From positions 434,001 through 498,000 of the forward strand of contig NZ_FXWP01000013.1 in the NCBI RefSeq assembly GCF_900184035.1: a stretch of 64,000 nt of DNA, given 5' to 3'. Under the pieces are notes generated by a model. It was given only the letters and a program-made list of their open reading frames with translations, was not told the origin of the DNA and searched no databases. The stretch is from Kosakonia pseudosacchari. Its GTDB lineage: Bacteria; Pseudomonadota; Gammaproteobacteria; Enterobacterales; Enterobacteriaceae. Shown piece by piece: positions 1 to 10,576 of the stretch (position 1 is the stretch's first letter; each line of letters opens with the position of its first letter). The position numbers were made by a program, and so were the translations under genes.

Positions 1-818
1 AACCCCTGGCCGGGGATCATGTCCGACAACGCCGTCCAGCCCTGGAAGGTGCGGAACACCGAACATTTGGTGGTGTTATCCACCGTGTACTCTTCAACTT
101 CAGTGCGGTGCGCCGCGTTCCACGGGTCATATTCCTCAACTTTGCCGCTAAACACGCTGGCAAACACACGCTGGTAAGCGGGCAGAAGCCAGCGCTCCAG
201 CGCGCCGGAATCCGTATGTGCGCCGAGGCCTTTTGAGGTGGTTCCCGGCGGGCGGCGGCGAATGCGATCCGGGTAGATCACGCTCACATCCGGATCAAAC
301 CATTGCTGGCCTTCACTTTCGAAGCGCCAGAGGCGGTTGAGGAAGGCTTGCACGGCGGCCATTTCGTTGCTCTGGCGCGCCTGCATCTGCGCCTGCGACC
401 AGTAAATAGGGTAGATTTCCGGGCGCGAGGCCTCCAGCGTGCCGAAGAAGCTGTCGCCAGGCCCTTTGTACACTTCATCAAAATGGTTCTGGTCGAGGTA
501 ATCCAGCATGGCGCGATCCCAGCCCAGCGCCTGCTCGCGCGGGAAATGCCCCTTGATGACCGCACAACCGCGCCGCTTAATGAGCGCCCGCTGCGCCTCG
601 CTGACCTTACCTTGCGCAATGTCGCTGTAGGCGATCTGTGGCCACACGGATTTGCCCTGGGCTTTAAGGGCATTGATATCGGCTACACGGGTGGCAATCT
701 GCTCACTCAGGCGGTTAAACACCTGCTGTACGTCGCCGATCTGCGCGCGCAGTTCCTGTTTCATCTGACGAATCGATGCTTTGTGATCGATGGGCAGCGT
801 TTCACTGGTAAAAGCCAT
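1..818 (-). CDS. ybiU: YbiU, DUF1479 family protein (3' part outside window)
   Basis: Reading the minus strand from the ATG at 818 gives an open frame to the window edge (272 codons), beginning MAFTSETLPIDHKASIRQ. The gene is therefore cut at its 3' end; the E. coli family member is about 420 residues. The translation contains a GAHTDSG segment near residue 220, an H-x-D element typical of Fe(II)/2-oxoglutarate-type oxygenase folds to which DUF1479 has been related. The substrate is unknown. The gene precedes ybiV and ybiWY, as in E. coli, and the same operator-like motif occurs just upstream of it and of those genes, which hints at a shared job in sugar or anhydrosugar metabolism (inference). 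Confidence 0.9.
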   Translation of the reverse strand, partial: MAFTSETLPIDHKASIRQMKQELRAQIGDVQQVFNRLSEQIATRVADINALKAQGKSVWPQIAYSDIAQGKVSEAQRALIKRRGCAVIKGHFPREQALGWDRAMLDYLDQNHFDEVYKGPGDSFFGTLEASRPEIYPIYWSQAQMQARQSNEMAAVQAFLNRLWRFESEGQQWFDPDVSVIYPDRIRRRPPGTTSKGLGAHTDSGALERWLLPAYQRVFASVFSGKVEEYDPWNAAHRTEVEEYTVDNTTKCSVFRTFQGWTALSDMIPGQG

Positions 819-833
819 GTTGAACCTCGCATT

Positions 834-847
834 CTTTCATTCGAAAG
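834..847. promoter_or_regulatory. Operator-like motif, copy 1 (ybiU)
   Basis: CTTTCATTCGAAAG lies 16 bases upstream of the ybiU start codon. It has inverted arms CTTTC/GAAAG around a 4-base centre. The same 14 bases occur in inverse orientation upstream of ybiY, and a one-mismatch copy lies upstream of ybiV. The shape is like DeoR-family operators. The regulator is not known. Confidence 0.6.
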
Positions 848-971
848 TTATTTAGCTTGCAAGTGATAAAATAAGTTAAAAAGAAGTTAATGCAAGTTTA
901 AAAAGTTGATGGGGAGCACAAAGCGGAAAAGTAGCAACAGGAAGGGCCGGAGCGGGCGCTCCGGCGGAGGA

Positions 972-1787
972 TCAGCAATCGAATGGCGCGGTGTGATCAA
1001 GCACGGCCTGAATCACATTCAGGGCGCCGTGGTGGTTATTGTCATCGGTCTGATGACGGGCAATGGCTTTAATGGCCTCGCTGGCGTTGCCCATGGCGAA
1101 CGAGAAATCGGTCATGCGCAGCATTTCCGCGTCGTTACCGCTGTCGCCAATAGTGACGCACTGTTGCGGTGAGATGCCCCAGCGTTTAAGCAGGCGCGTA
1201 ATGCCGTTGGCTTTATGCAGACCCGGGATTATCAAATCGACAAAACCAAAACCGCTGGTGACTGGCTTCATGATGCCGTCGAGCGAGACATGCAAGGCGT
1301 CGATCAGTTGCGGGATGTCGCTGTCCGGCAAGTTCAGCGAAAACTTGAACAGGGTATCGTCAATCTGCTGAAAATCGCGTACCGGCTTTAAGCGGTAATA
1401 GTGTTTCGACATCAGATCGACGAACTCTGCCGGAGCGTTTTCGCTTACGTACGCGCTTTCCAGGCCGCAGGCAACAAAGTTGAGGCTACTGTCTTTTAAC
1501 AGTTCGCCAATCACCACCTGCGCTTCGTGGCGGGTCAGTTCACCGTGGAACAACTGTTGACCGTGCTCATACACCAGCGCGCCGTTTTCCGCGACGAACG
1601 AAATGGTCTCTTTTAGCTCCGGGAAGAAGGAGATCAGCTGGTAATACTGGTTGCCGCTGGCGACAACAAATTCAATATTCCGCTGACGAAGCTGCTCGAA
1701 TTGCGCCATAAATCGTGTGCGATCGTACTGCTTGGCGTCATCAAGGAAGGTTCCGTCCATATCGGTAACGATAACTTTGACGGTCAT
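972..1787 (-). CDS. ybiV: HAD-superfamily sugar phosphatase YbiV
   Basis: The product is 271 residues, the length of E. coli YbiV. It starts [19 protein letters not shown] is HAD motif I with both catalytic aspartates, and [11 protein letters not shown] near the C-terminus is motif IV, as in the Cof subfamily with a C2 cap. The family dephosphorylates hexose and related sugar phosphates in the cytoplasm. The start at 1787 was chosen over the longer frame because an AGGAG Shine-Dalgarno sits 8 bases before it and the protein then begins directly with the HAD fold. It is separated from ybiW by an ERIC element, so it probably has its own promoter, with an operator-like motif about 75 bases upstream. 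Confidence 0.93.
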   Translation of the reverse strand: MTVKVIVTDMDGTFLDDAKQYDRTRFMAQFEQLRQRNIEFVVASGNQYYQLISFFPELKETISFVAENGALVYEHGQQLFHGELTRHEAQVVIGELLKDSSLNFVACGLESAYVSENAPAEFVDLMSKHYYRLKPVRDFQQIDDTLFKFSLNLPDSDIPQLIDALHVSLDGIMKPVTSGFGFVDLIIPGLHKANGITRLLKRWGISPQQCVTIGDSGNDAEMLRMTDFSFAMGNASEAIKAIARHQTDDNNHHGALNVIQAVLDHTAPFDC

Positions 1788-1857
1788 ACATAGAACTCCT
1801 GAATGTAACTGCGACGAGAAACATTCTAGAGATAATGTGAGGGGAAGCACAAATTTT

Positions 1858-1871
1858 ATTTCATTCGAAAG
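1858..1871. promoter_or_regulatory. Operator-like motif, copy 2 (ybiV)
   Basis: ATTTCATTCGAAAG differs at one base from the 14-mer upstream of ybiU and ybiY. It lies 71-84 bases upstream of the ybiV ATG, between that gene and the ERIC element. A partial copy (CTTTCGAA) follows at 1884-1891, at the edge of the ERIC element. Confidence 0.5.
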
Positions 1872-1877
1872 TTTAAC

Positions 1878-1976
1878 CGTCGTCTTTCGAACCGCGGGTG
1901 TGTTGACTGCGGCGGTGCACCCCGGTCACTTACTGAGGTAAGCTCCCGGGACTTACCGCCTTCCTGCAATCCGAAA
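1878..1976. repeat. ERIC element (enterobacterial repetitive intergenic consensus)
   Basis: The core CACCCCGGTCACTTACTGA is close to one conserved ERIC core arm, and GGTAAGCTCCCGGGACTTAC is close to the other. The right end CCGCCTTCCTGCAATCCGAA also matches the family. The element is roughly 100 bases, somewhat shorter than the usual 127. Boundaries are approximate. It splits ybiV from ybiWY. Confidence 0.8.
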
Positions 1977-2079
1977 TCCATCGGTTAAACAGCCTGGAAG
2001 AGCTAAAAAGTCATTTGGGTTGCCGGTGTGGTGCCGGAAAGTAAATGACGGAGTTCCTGTTTTTGGCAGACGGAAAGTA

Positions 2080-2106
2080 GACCGGGCTTGGTGGGGAAGC
2101 CCGGTC
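2080..2106 (-). terminator. Hairpin after ybiW (terminator-like, no T-run)
   Basis: Perfect 10-base arms GACCGGGCTT and AAGCCCGGTC flank a 7-base loop just beyond the ybiW stop. No thymine run follows on the minus strand, so it may be a 3'-end-stabilising hairpin rather than an efficient intrinsic terminator. Confidence 0.5.
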
Positions 2107-2112
2107 ATCACC

Positions 2113-4545
2113 TCATAACGTATGTTCAGTGCGGGCGATAATGTCATCCTGCGCATCTGGCGACAGGGCGGTAAAGAACGCGGAATAACCGGCGACACGC
2201 ACCACCAAATCGCGATACTGATCCGGGTGTTTCTTCGCCTCCAGCAGCGTTTCGCGCGACACAATGTTGTACTGAATATGCCAGCCTTTGTGCACCTCAA
2301 AGAACGTGCGCAGCAGCACCATCAGCTTTTGCTTATCGCCCTCATTTTCCAGCGTCGACGGATTCAGTTTCTGGTTCAGCAGCACTCCACCGAGGATTGC
2401 TTCCACCGGCAATTTACCCACCGAACTTATCACCGCCGTCGGCCCCAGATGATCGGTGCCGGAGGCCGGGCTGGCACCCTCCGCCAATGGCGTATGCGCT
2501 TTGCGGCCGTCCGGGGTCGCCATCGTCGCCGCACCAAACGGCACGTTCGCGGAAATGGACGACGTTCCGGCGTAATAGTTGCCGCCAATAGGGCCACGAC
2601 CATAACGCGGGTTGTGATACTGCTTCAGCTCATCGATATAGGTTTGATAGGCACGAACCAGCAGCATATCCACGCTGTCATCATCGTTGCCGTATTTCGG
2701 CGCGCTGTTAACCAGCCGCTGGCGCAATTGTTCGTGCGTCAGGCCGTCGAAATCCTCTGCGAGTGCCTGCGCCAGTTGTTGTTGCCCGATAACCCCCTGG
2801 TCAAAGACCAGCTTTTTCACCGCCGCGAGGCTGTTACCCAGGTTGGCAATTCCCACCTGCAAGCCGGACACCCAGTCATATTTCGCGCCGCCTTGTTTAA
2901 TGCTTTTCGCCCGCTCAATGCAGTCATCGACCAGCGCGGAGCAGAGAATATCCGGCACGTTCTCTTCCAGCATGGTGTCGACCACATACTCGATCTCAAT
3001 CGATTTTCGCGTGTAATAGCGAATCTGCCGATCCCAGGCGTGCATGACCTCTTCGAACGCTTTGAAATTACCCGCCGACATCGCCTGGGTTTGCGGCAGA
3101 AAGATTTTGCCGCTGGTGGCATCGCGGCCGCCTTCCAGCGCCGCCAGCATCACGCGGGCGAAGTTAATAAAACTCATGCCGGTACAGCGATAGCCCCATT
3201 TGCCGCCAACGGCGGTTTCAATGCAGCCAATGGCTGCGTAATCATAGGCATCGGCGGGTTCCACGCCGAGCTTGATAAATTCGGGAATAACAATTTCATC
3301 GTTATTGAACGCGGGCATGCCGAAGCCGCAGCGAATGACCTGTACGCACGCGTCGAGGAAGTCGTTGCTCATGCCGGCGTGGTAACGCACGCTCAGGTTC
3401 GGCTGGGTGGAACGCAGGCGTCCGCAGGATTCCAGAATCGCGTAAGAGAGCGGGTTGACGGCATCGCGCGCTTCACCGTTGTGCCACTGCTGACCGCCGA
3501 TGGTGACGTTCTGGTACAGCGGGCTACCCGCCGAGGCTTTCGAATGCGAGCCGGAACGAATTTTGTTCACTTCCAGCAGTTTCAGCCAGCAACTGTGCAG
3601 CAGCTCAATGGCCTGTTCGCGGGGCAGAGACTGTTGCAGTTCCACATCGCGGCGATAGTACGGATACAAATACTGATCCATGCGGCCGAAAGAGACCGAA
3701 TGCCCGTTGGATTCAATCTGCAAAATCAGCTGGATAAAGTAGCAAAGCTGCAATGCCTGCCAGAAGGTACGCGGCGGTTCGTGGGCGATAATCAGGCAGT
3801 TTTCTGCTATCGCCAGCAGCTCATCGCGGCGGTTTTGCCGTGCCTCTTCCCCGGCCATCTGGCGCGCCAGATCGGCAAAGCGTTCGATATGCAGGCTCAC
3901 GGCGTCCAGTACAATATCAATCGCTTTTAAGAACTGCTCCCCGTGCAGATCGTCGAGTACCGTCAGGTTGATGCGTGTCCGGCGTTCATCCACTTTGTGA
4001 CGCAGCCCGTCTAGACCGAGCTCCAGCAGCAGCGGGAAGTTCACCGCCAGGTGCGCGTCGCCAGAGGTCATGTTGCCTTCAGCTTTGATAATGCCGGTTT
4101 CCAGCAGCGCTTTTTGTTCGTCAGTAAACATGCCGTAGCAGCGGTCCTGCACTGTCTGTCCGCGCCACCACGGGCAGATCGCATGCAGCACGCGTTTGTT
4201 CTCTTCGCTCACCGCAAAGCCAGCACCGGGGCGGTCGGCGAGGTCGTCGATCTCTTTTTCGATCCACGAAACGGTGTATTCCGGGAAGATCGGCGCGGCG
4301 CGTACTTCGCTTGCCTGGTTACCGATAATCAGCTCGTCATGTTTGATCCAGATAGTACGTTCGGCCAGGTGATGCGCCAGCGCCAGCGCACGGCGTACCG
4401 GCAGCGGTTTGTCCATATTCTGCTGGTAAACCTGCGTGTAATGCCGGGCGCGCTCGGTGCAAACCGGTGGCTTCACAATATGCACCAGCGCGGTTTTGTG
4501 CTTTTTGATGCGGTCAGTTAGCGTGTTGAGTTGCAGCGTGGTCAT
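2113..4545 (-). CDS. ybiW: Glycyl radical enzyme YbiW
   Basis: The 810-residue product has the length of E. coli YbiW. The glycyl radical loop RVAGYS lies near the C-terminus (glycine at about residue 786), and the active-site Cys is at about 441 in the segment IGCIE. A single Cys followed by C-x-E is the pattern of dehydratase-type glycyl radical enzymes, not the Cys-Cys pair of pyruvate formate-lyase, so the old pyruvate formate-lyase annotation is unlikely. From memory, the E. coli enzyme has been reported to open 1,5-anhydroglucitol 6-phosphate, with the product cleaved by FsaA. The gene follows ybiY by 4 bases with a GAGGAT ribosome site and requires anaerobic activation by YbiY. Confidence 0.92.
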   Translation of the reverse strand: MTTLQLNTLTDRIKKHKTALVHIVKPPVCTERARHYTQVYQQNMDKPLPVRRALALAHHLAERTIWIKHDELIIGNQASEVRAAPIFPEYTVSWIEKEIDDLADRPGAGFAVSEENKRVLHAICPWWRGQTVQDRCYGMFTDEQKALLETGIIKAEGNMTSGDAHLAVNFPLLLELGLDGLRHKVDERRTRINLTVLDDLHGEQFLKAIDIVLDAVSLHIERFADLARQMAGEEARQNRRDELLAIAENCLIIAHEPPRTFWQALQLCYFIQLILQIESNGHSVSFGRMDQYLYPYYRRDVELQQSLPREQAIELLHSCWLKLLEVNKIRSGSHSKASAGSPLYQNVTIGGQQWHNGEARDAVNPLSYAILESCGRLRSTQPNLSVRYHAGMSNDFLDACVQVIRCGFGMPAFNNDEIVIPEFIKLGVEPADAYDYAAIGCIETAVGGKWGYRCTGMSFINFARVMLAALEGGRDATSGKIFLPQTQAMSAGNFKAFEEVMHAWDRQIRYYTRKSIEIEYVVDTMLEENVPDILCSALVDDCIERAKSIKQGGAKYDWVSGLQVGIANLGNSLAAVKKLVFDQGVIGQQQLAQALAEDFDGLTHEQLRQRLVNSAPKYGNDDDSVDMLLVRAYQTYIDELKQYHNPRYGRGPIGGNYYAGTSSISANVPFGAATMATPDGRKAHTPLAEGASPASGTDHLGPTAVISSVGKLPVEAILGGVLLNQKLNPSTLENEGDKQKLMVLLRTFFEVHKGWHIQYNIVSRETLLEAKKHPDQYRDLVVRVAGYSAFFTALSPDAQDDIIARTEHTL

Positions 4546-4549
4546 GGTT

Positions 4550-5449
4550 CTATCCTCGTAATGTCGCCGTCAGCCCTTTACGGCAGGCGCAATCCTGCGC
4601 AAACGCCAGCAGTTGCGGGGCGTCGAGCGGCTTCTCTGGGGCGGTGTAGGGTTCGCCGAGCAGGTGATACTTATTCATGCCCAGCGTGTGGTAAGGCAAA
4701 AAATGAATATCGCTGACCTTCAGCTCATCAGCGGCGAAAGCGGTAATGGCGCTTATGGAAGCGTGATCGGCATTAAAACCGGGGATCAGCGGTACACGGA
4801 TGGTGAGTTTTTTCCCCTCCTGCGCCAGCCGTTTCAGCTTATCCAGCACGCGTTTTGCCGAGCCGCCGGTCCACTGGCGAAAGGCGGACTCATCGACATG
4901 TTTTAAATCGGCGAGAAACAGATCAACAAAGGGCAGGGATGGTTCGATATAGCGCCACGGCACATGCAGGCAGGTTTCCACTGCCGTATGAATGCCGTGC
5001 TGATGGCTGCTCTGGAACAGTTGCAGCGCCAGTTGCGGGTTCAGAAACGGCTCGCCGCCGGAAAGGGTGATGCCGCCGCCGCTGCGGTCATAAAAGGGTT
5101 TATCGCGCAAAACGGTAGCCATGATATCACTCACATCAGGCGTTTCACCGCAGACACTCAGCGCCTGTGTCGGGCAGCAATCGGTAAGTGCATCCAGTTG
5201 CACATCATCAAGTTTTTCGCGGTGGATAACCAAACCGTTTGCCGCGCGTTCAATGGCTTGTGGCGCGGCGTGCTGGCATAAATCACACCCCGCAAGGCAC
5301 AAACGGTTGTCAAACAGCAGATCGCGCGTGCGGCTGCGGCTCTCCGGGTTCTGGCACCAGCGGCAGCTTAACGAGCAGCCTTTCAGGAACACGACAGTGC
5401 GAATACCTGGGCCGTCGTGAGTGGAATAGCGCTGGATGTTGAAGATCAT
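4550..5449 (-). CDS. ybiY: Glycyl radical enzyme activase YbiY (radical SAM)
   Basis: The product is 299 residues. The radical SAM motif C-x3-C-x2-C (GCSLSCRWC) is at residues 25-32, preceded by the activase hallmark HDGPGIRT. A second cysteine-rich insert (CLAGCDLC and a CC-x6-C segment near residue 90) resembles the ferredoxin-like insert of GRE activases other than PflA. It makes the glycyl radical on YbiW. Two adjacent ATG codons are possible starts (5452 and 5449). The second was chosen because it is better spaced from the GGAGAT ribosome site and matches the E. coli start MIFNIQRYS. The ribosome site lies inside a 25-base inverted repeat, and an operator-like motif sits just upstream. 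Confidence 0.93.
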   Translation of the reverse strand: MIFNIQRYSTHDGPGIRTVVFLKGCSLSCRWCQNPESRSRTRDLLFDNRLCLAGCDLCQHAAPQAIERAANGLVIHREKLDDVQLDALTDCCPTQALSVCGETPDVSDIMATVLRDKPFYDRSGGGITLSGGEPFLNPQLALQLFQSSHQHGIHTAVETCLHVPWRYIEPSLPFVDLFLADLKHVDESAFRQWTGGSAKRVLDKLKRLAQEGKKLTIRVPLIPGFNADHASISAITAFAADELKVSDIHFLPYHTLGMNKYHLLGEPYTAPEKPLDAPQLLAFAQDCACRKGLTATLRG

Positions 5450-5454
5450 CATTT

Positions 5455-5479
5455 ATCTCCATATATTTCATATGGAGAT
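5455..5479 (-). promoter_or_regulatory. Inverted repeat enclosing the ybiY ribosome-binding site
   Basis: Perfect 10-base arms ATCTCCATAT and ATATGGAGAT flank a 5-base centre. In the ybiY transcript the second arm contains the GGAGAT Shine-Dalgarno, so the arms would pair and hide it. It could be an RNA hairpin controlling translation of ybiY or a second protein operator. Confidence 0.6.
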
Positions 5480-5486
5480 TAAATTA

Positions 5487-5500
5487 CTTTCGAATGAAAG
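5487..5500. promoter_or_regulatory. Operator-like motif, copy 3 (ybiYW)
   Basis: CTTTCGAATGAAAG is the exact reverse complement of the 14-mer upstream of ybiU. It lies 38 bases upstream of the ybiY start, a place where it could overlap the promoter of the ybiYW operon. Confidence 0.6.
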
Positions 5501-5534
5501 TTACTGTGACGAATATCGATCTTTTATCGCGACG

Positions 5535-5557
5535 CCGGATGACGTTACGCCATCCGG
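5535..5557. repeat. REP-like palindrome between ybiY and moeB
   Basis: CCGGATG and CATCCGG are separated by 9 bases, resembling a single REP/PU unit. It lies downstream of moeB and in the place where E. coli has fsaA. No uridine run follows on either strand. It may protect the 3' end of the moeAB transcript. Confidence 0.45.
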
Positions 5558-5571
5558 AAAAAGAGGGGAGA

Positions 5572-6324
5572 TTACTGCCCGCAGACGTCGCAGCCAGGGT
5601 TGCGCAGCAGTTTCATTTCGCGGAACTGGCAGGTCATCGCGTCGTACATCACGATTTTCCCCGCCGCAGGCGTACCGTAATCCGTCAGCACTTTAATGGC
5701 TTCCATCGCCTGCAATGAACCAATCACCCCGACCAGCGGCGCCATAACGCCCGCTTCGACACAGGTCAGCGCGTTATCGCCAAACAGACGGCTCAGGCAG
5801 CGGTAGCATGGGTCGTTTTCGCCCCAGGTAAAGACGCTGATCTGGCCTTCCATGCGAATGGCTGCGCCGGAAACCAGCGGTACGCGATGCTGGAAACAGC
5901 CCGCGTTGAGCTGGTTACGAATCGCGACGTTATCGGTGCAATCCAGCACCACATCATGTGCGGCAATCTGTGCCAGCAGCGCCGTGTCGTCAAGCAGGGC
6001 GTTGATGGCGGTGTAGTGCACATTCGGGTTGATGCGCAGTAATGATTCACGCGCCGAATCCACTTTTGCCACGCCGATATCCGCATCGCTGTGCAGCGTC
6101 TGGCGTTGCAGGTTGGAGAGTGCAACTGTATCAAAATCGAGCAGCGTCATCTGCCCGACGCCTGCCGCCGCCAGATATTGCGCTGCGGCACAGCCCAGCC
6201 CACCAAGGCCGACCACCAGCACACGCGCGGCTTTTAACCGCTCCTGGCCGTCGAAATCAAAACCGCGCAGAATAATTTGCCGGTTATAACGCATCATCTC
6301 CGCGTCGCTGAGTTCTTCAGCCAT
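5572..6324 (-). CDS. moeB: Molybdopterin-synthase adenylyltransferase MoeB
   Basis: The 250-residue product is a member of the ThiF/MoeB/E1 family. The nucleotide-binding GLGGLG is at residues 39-44, and the structural zinc ligands are C173/C176 (CYRC) and C245/C248 (CDVC). It adenylates the C-terminal glycine of MoaD so that the small subunit of molybdopterin synthase can be thiolated. It follows moeA by 2 bases and is certainly co-transcribed with it. Unlike in E. coli, no fsaA lies between it and ybiY. Confidence 0.96.
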   Translation of the reverse strand: MAEELSDAEMMRYNRQIILRGFDFDGQERLKAARVLVVGLGGLGCAAAQYLAAAGVGQMTLLDFDTVALSNLQRQTLHSDADIGVAKVDSARESLLRINPNVHYTAINALLDDTALLAQIAAHDVVLDCTDNVAIRNQLNAGCFQHRVPLVSGAAIRMEGQISVFTWGENDPCYRCLSRLFGDNALTCVEAGVMAPLVGVIGSLQAMEAIKVLTDYGTPAAGKIVMYDAMTCQFREMKLLRNPGCDVCGQ

Positions 6325-6326
6325 CG

Positions 6327-7559
6327 TTAGCCTCCGAAGAGATGGTTAAACATCTCGACATCCACCCATTCACCGGCTTCGACATTGCCACGTTCGCGCT
6401 CCAGCACCACAAAGCAGTTGCCCTGGCTAAAGGAGCTGAAAATATGTGAACCCTGGTGTCCGGTGCTGCGCACTTCCAGCGTGCCATCGTCGCCACGGCT
6501 TAACACACCGCGCTGGAAATCGAGACGCCCTGGGGACTTTTTCAGGCGCTCCATCGCCCGGGCGCGAAAACGCAGCGGCTGGGCATTGGCGGTGTTACCA
6601 CTCAGTTTCGCCAGCAGCGGCTGAACCAGTTGATAAAAGGTGAGCGTCGCGGAAACCGGATTGCCCGGCAGGCCGCAGAACCAGCTGTTTTTGAGCTTAC
6701 CGAAGGCGAACGGTTTACCCGGCTTGATCGCCAGTTTCCAGAACGCGATTTCGCCCAGTTCATCGAGAATGGTTTTGGTGTAATCGGCTTCGCCCACCGA
6801 CACACCGCCGGAACTCAGCACCACATCGGCCTGGCTATCGGCAGCAATAAAGGTGTCGCGCAGTTTCTGCGGGTCATCCGGCACGATGCCAAGGTTAATC
6901 ACCTCATAACCGAGCTGGCTCAGCATCAGGTGAACGGACAAGCGGTTGGTATCGTAGATTTGTCCGTCAGCCAGCGGCTGGCCCGGCAGTTGCAGTTCAT
7001 CGCCGGTGGAGAACAGCGCCACGCGCACTTTGCGCAGCACGCTGACATCGGCAATGCCCAGCGAAGCAATAACCGGCAGCTCGGCGGCGGTCAGTTTTGT
7101 ACCCGCCGCAAAAACGCTGGCGCCTTGTCGAATATCTTCCCCCGCGCGGCGAATATTCTGGTTAGCCCGTACCCCGGCGGTAAAACGAATACCGTCATCG
7201 GTCTGTTCTGTCTGTTCCTGCATCACTACCGCGTCGCATCCGGCGGGGATCGGCGCGCCGGTCATAATGCGTATGCACGTGCCTGCTGGCCACTCGCCGT
7301 CGAAGGGCTGCCCGGCAAACGCTTTACCCGCCACCGGCAGGGCGTTGCCACTTTGTACCTCCGCCAGCCGCACGGCGTAGCCGTCCATCGCCGAGTTATC
7401 AAAACCCGGAACGTTCAGCGGAGAGATAATATCGTGCGCCACCACGCGGCCAAAGCAGGCCACCAGTGGCAGAGTTTCGCTTTCAGTCAGCGGTGAAATG
7501 CGTGACAGCATCTGTGACAGGGCCGTCTCGAGCGAGATCAGGCCATTTGATGATTCCAT
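6327..7559 (-). CDS. moeA: Molybdopterin molybdenumtransferase MoeA
   Basis: The 410-residue product (E. coli 411) carries the conserved [12 protein letters not shown] segment near residue 55 and the MoaB/Mog-like domain signature [12 protein letters not shown] in the middle. MoeA inserts molybdate into adenylylated molybdopterin to give active cofactor. It is the first gene of the moeAB operon and is divergent from iaaA across 163 bases. The cofactor made here is needed by nitrate, formate, DMSO and TMAO enzymes. Confidence 0.96.
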   Translation of the reverse strand: MESSNGLISLETALSQMLSRISPLTESETLPLVACFGRVVAHDIISPLNVPGFDNSAMDGYAVRLAEVQSGNALPVAGKAFAGQPFDGEWPAGTCIRIMTGAPIPAGCDAVVMQEQTEQTDDGIRFTAGVRANQNIRRAGEDIRQGASVFAAGTKLTAAELPVIASLGIADVSVLRKVRVALFSTGDELQLPGQPLADGQIYDTNRLSVHLMLSQLGYEVINLGIVPDDPQKLRDTFIAADSQADVVLSSGGVSVGEADYTKTILDELGEIAFWKLAIKPGKPFAFGKLKNSWFCGLPGNPVSATLTFYQLVQPLLAKLSGNTANAQPLRFRARAMERLKKSPGRLDFQRGVLSRGDDGTLEVRSTGHQGSHIFSSFSQGNCFVVLERERGNVEAGEWVDVEMFNHLFGG

Positions 7560-7636
7560 AGTTAATATCCAGTCAACGCGATGAAGCGGCCATTATGGCA
7601 GAAAAGAGAAGGCCTCAACATGCCTTACGCCTACCC

Positions 7637-7668
7637 CGTTGTAATGACATTGCTTTACATCGTTGTAA
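7637..7668. promoter_or_regulatory. Repeated CGTTGTAA motif between moeA and iaaA
   Basis: CGTTGTAA occurs at 7637-7644 and again at 7661-7668, 24 bases apart start to start. The second copy is part of the inverted repeat TTACA-TCGT-TGTAA. The pair lies 55-86 bases upstream of iaaA, in the shared moeA/iaaA promoter region, and could be a binding site for a dimeric regulator. No regulator is recognised. Confidence 0.35.
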
Positions 7669-7722
7669 CGACTTTCTATATTCAGAAATCCCTCCAGGCG
7701 CAGAGAAATCCAGGCGGCACAA

Positions 7723-8664
7723 ATGGTTAAAGCGGTAATCGCAATACACGGCGGTGCGGGTGCTATCGGCCGTGCGCAGATGAGCCCGGAAAAAGAGCAA
7801 CGTTACGTACACGTACTTTCGTCAATTATCGAAACCGGACAGCGTATGCTGGAATCGGGCGTAAGCGCGCTGGATGTGGTGACGGAAGCGGTGCGGCTGC
7901 TGGAGGAGTGCCCCTTATTTAATGCCGGTATCGGCGCGGTGTTTACCCGCGATGAAACCCATGAGCTGGATGCCTGCGTGATGGACGGCAACACACTGAA
8001 GGCGGGGGCGGTGGCGGGTGTCAGCCGCTTGCGCAATCCGGTGCTGGCGGCGCGTTTGGTGATGGAGCACAGCCCGCATGTCTTTATGATTGGTGAAGGG
8101 GCGGAAAAATTTGCCTTTTCCCACGGCATGGAAGCGGTGTCGCCGAGCCTGTTTTCCACCCCGGAACGCTTTGCACAATTAATGGAAGCGCGGGACGCCG
8201 GGCACACGGTACTGGATCATGGTTCAGCACCGCTCGATGAGAGCAAAAAATTTGGCACCGTGGGTGCGGTGGCGCTGGATAAGCAGGGCAACCTGGCGGC
8301 TGCGACATCGACCGGCGGCATGACCAATAAATTACCGGGCCGCGTCGGCGACAGTCCATTACCTGGCGCCGGATGTTACGCCAATAACGCCAACGTGGCG
8401 GTCTCCTGCACCGGCACTGGCGAAGTATTTATCCGCGCGCTGGCGGCTTACGACATCGCTGCGCTAATGGAGTACGGCGGGTTGAGCCTGCAGGAAGCCT
8501 GCGACGCCGTGGTGATGGAAAAACTCCCGGCGCTGGGCGGCAGCGGTGGGTTGATTGCAGTTGATCGCGAAGGCAACGTCGCGTTGCCGTTCAACAGTGA
8601 AGGGATGTATCGCGCGTGGGGTTACGCGGGCGATGCGCCAAGCGTGGGCATTTATCGTGAATAA
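7723..8664 (+). CDS. iaaA: Isoaspartyl peptidase / L-asparaginase IaaA
   Basis: The 313-residue product is an N-terminal nucleophile (Ntn) hydrolase precursor. The nucleophile is Thr179 in the segment KFGTVGAVA, where autocleavage gives alpha and beta chains, and the conserved [15 protein letters not shown] loop follows. It hydrolyses isoaspartyl dipeptides and asparagine. It is the first gene of the iaaA-gsiABCD cluster, ending 19 bases before gsiA, so peptide uptake and breakdown are coupled. It is slightly shorter at the C-terminus than the 321-residue E. coli protein. Confidence 0.95.
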   Translation: MVKAVIAIHGGAGAIGRAQMSPEKEQRYVHVLSSIIETGQRMLESGVSALDVVTEAVRLLEECPLFNAGIGAVFTRDETHELDACVMDGNTLKAGAVAGVSRLRNPVLAARLVMEHSPHVFMIGEGAEKFAFSHGMEAVSPSLFSTPERFAQLMEARDAGHTVLDHGSAPLDESKKFGTVGAVALDKQGNLAAATSTGGMTNKLPGRVGDSPLPGAGCYANNANVAVSCTGTGEVFIRALAAYDIAALMEYGGLSLQEACDAVVMEKLPALGGSGGLIAVDREGNVALPFNSEGMYRAWGYAGDAPSVGIYRE

Positions 8665-8683
8665 TGCGAGTGGGATTGAGCGG

Positions 8684-10543
<1,860 letters not shown>

Positions 10544-10576
10544 TTGAGCACTGGCAGGGTTCTTCAGGAGAGCAAC

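Noticed and set aside
2122-3930. A 602-residue plus-strand open frame inside ybiW
   Set aside because: It is the antisense shadow of the GC-rich ybiW gene; no ribosome site, family or signal, and composition follows the real frame.
2113-4545. Pyruvate formate-lyase annotation for YbiW
   Set aside because: The active site has one Cys in a C-x-E context, not the adjacent Cys-Cys pair of pyruvate formate-lyase.
6630-7496. Long plus-strand frame opposite moeA
   Set aside because: Antisense shadow of moeA, which has clear family motifs on the other strand.
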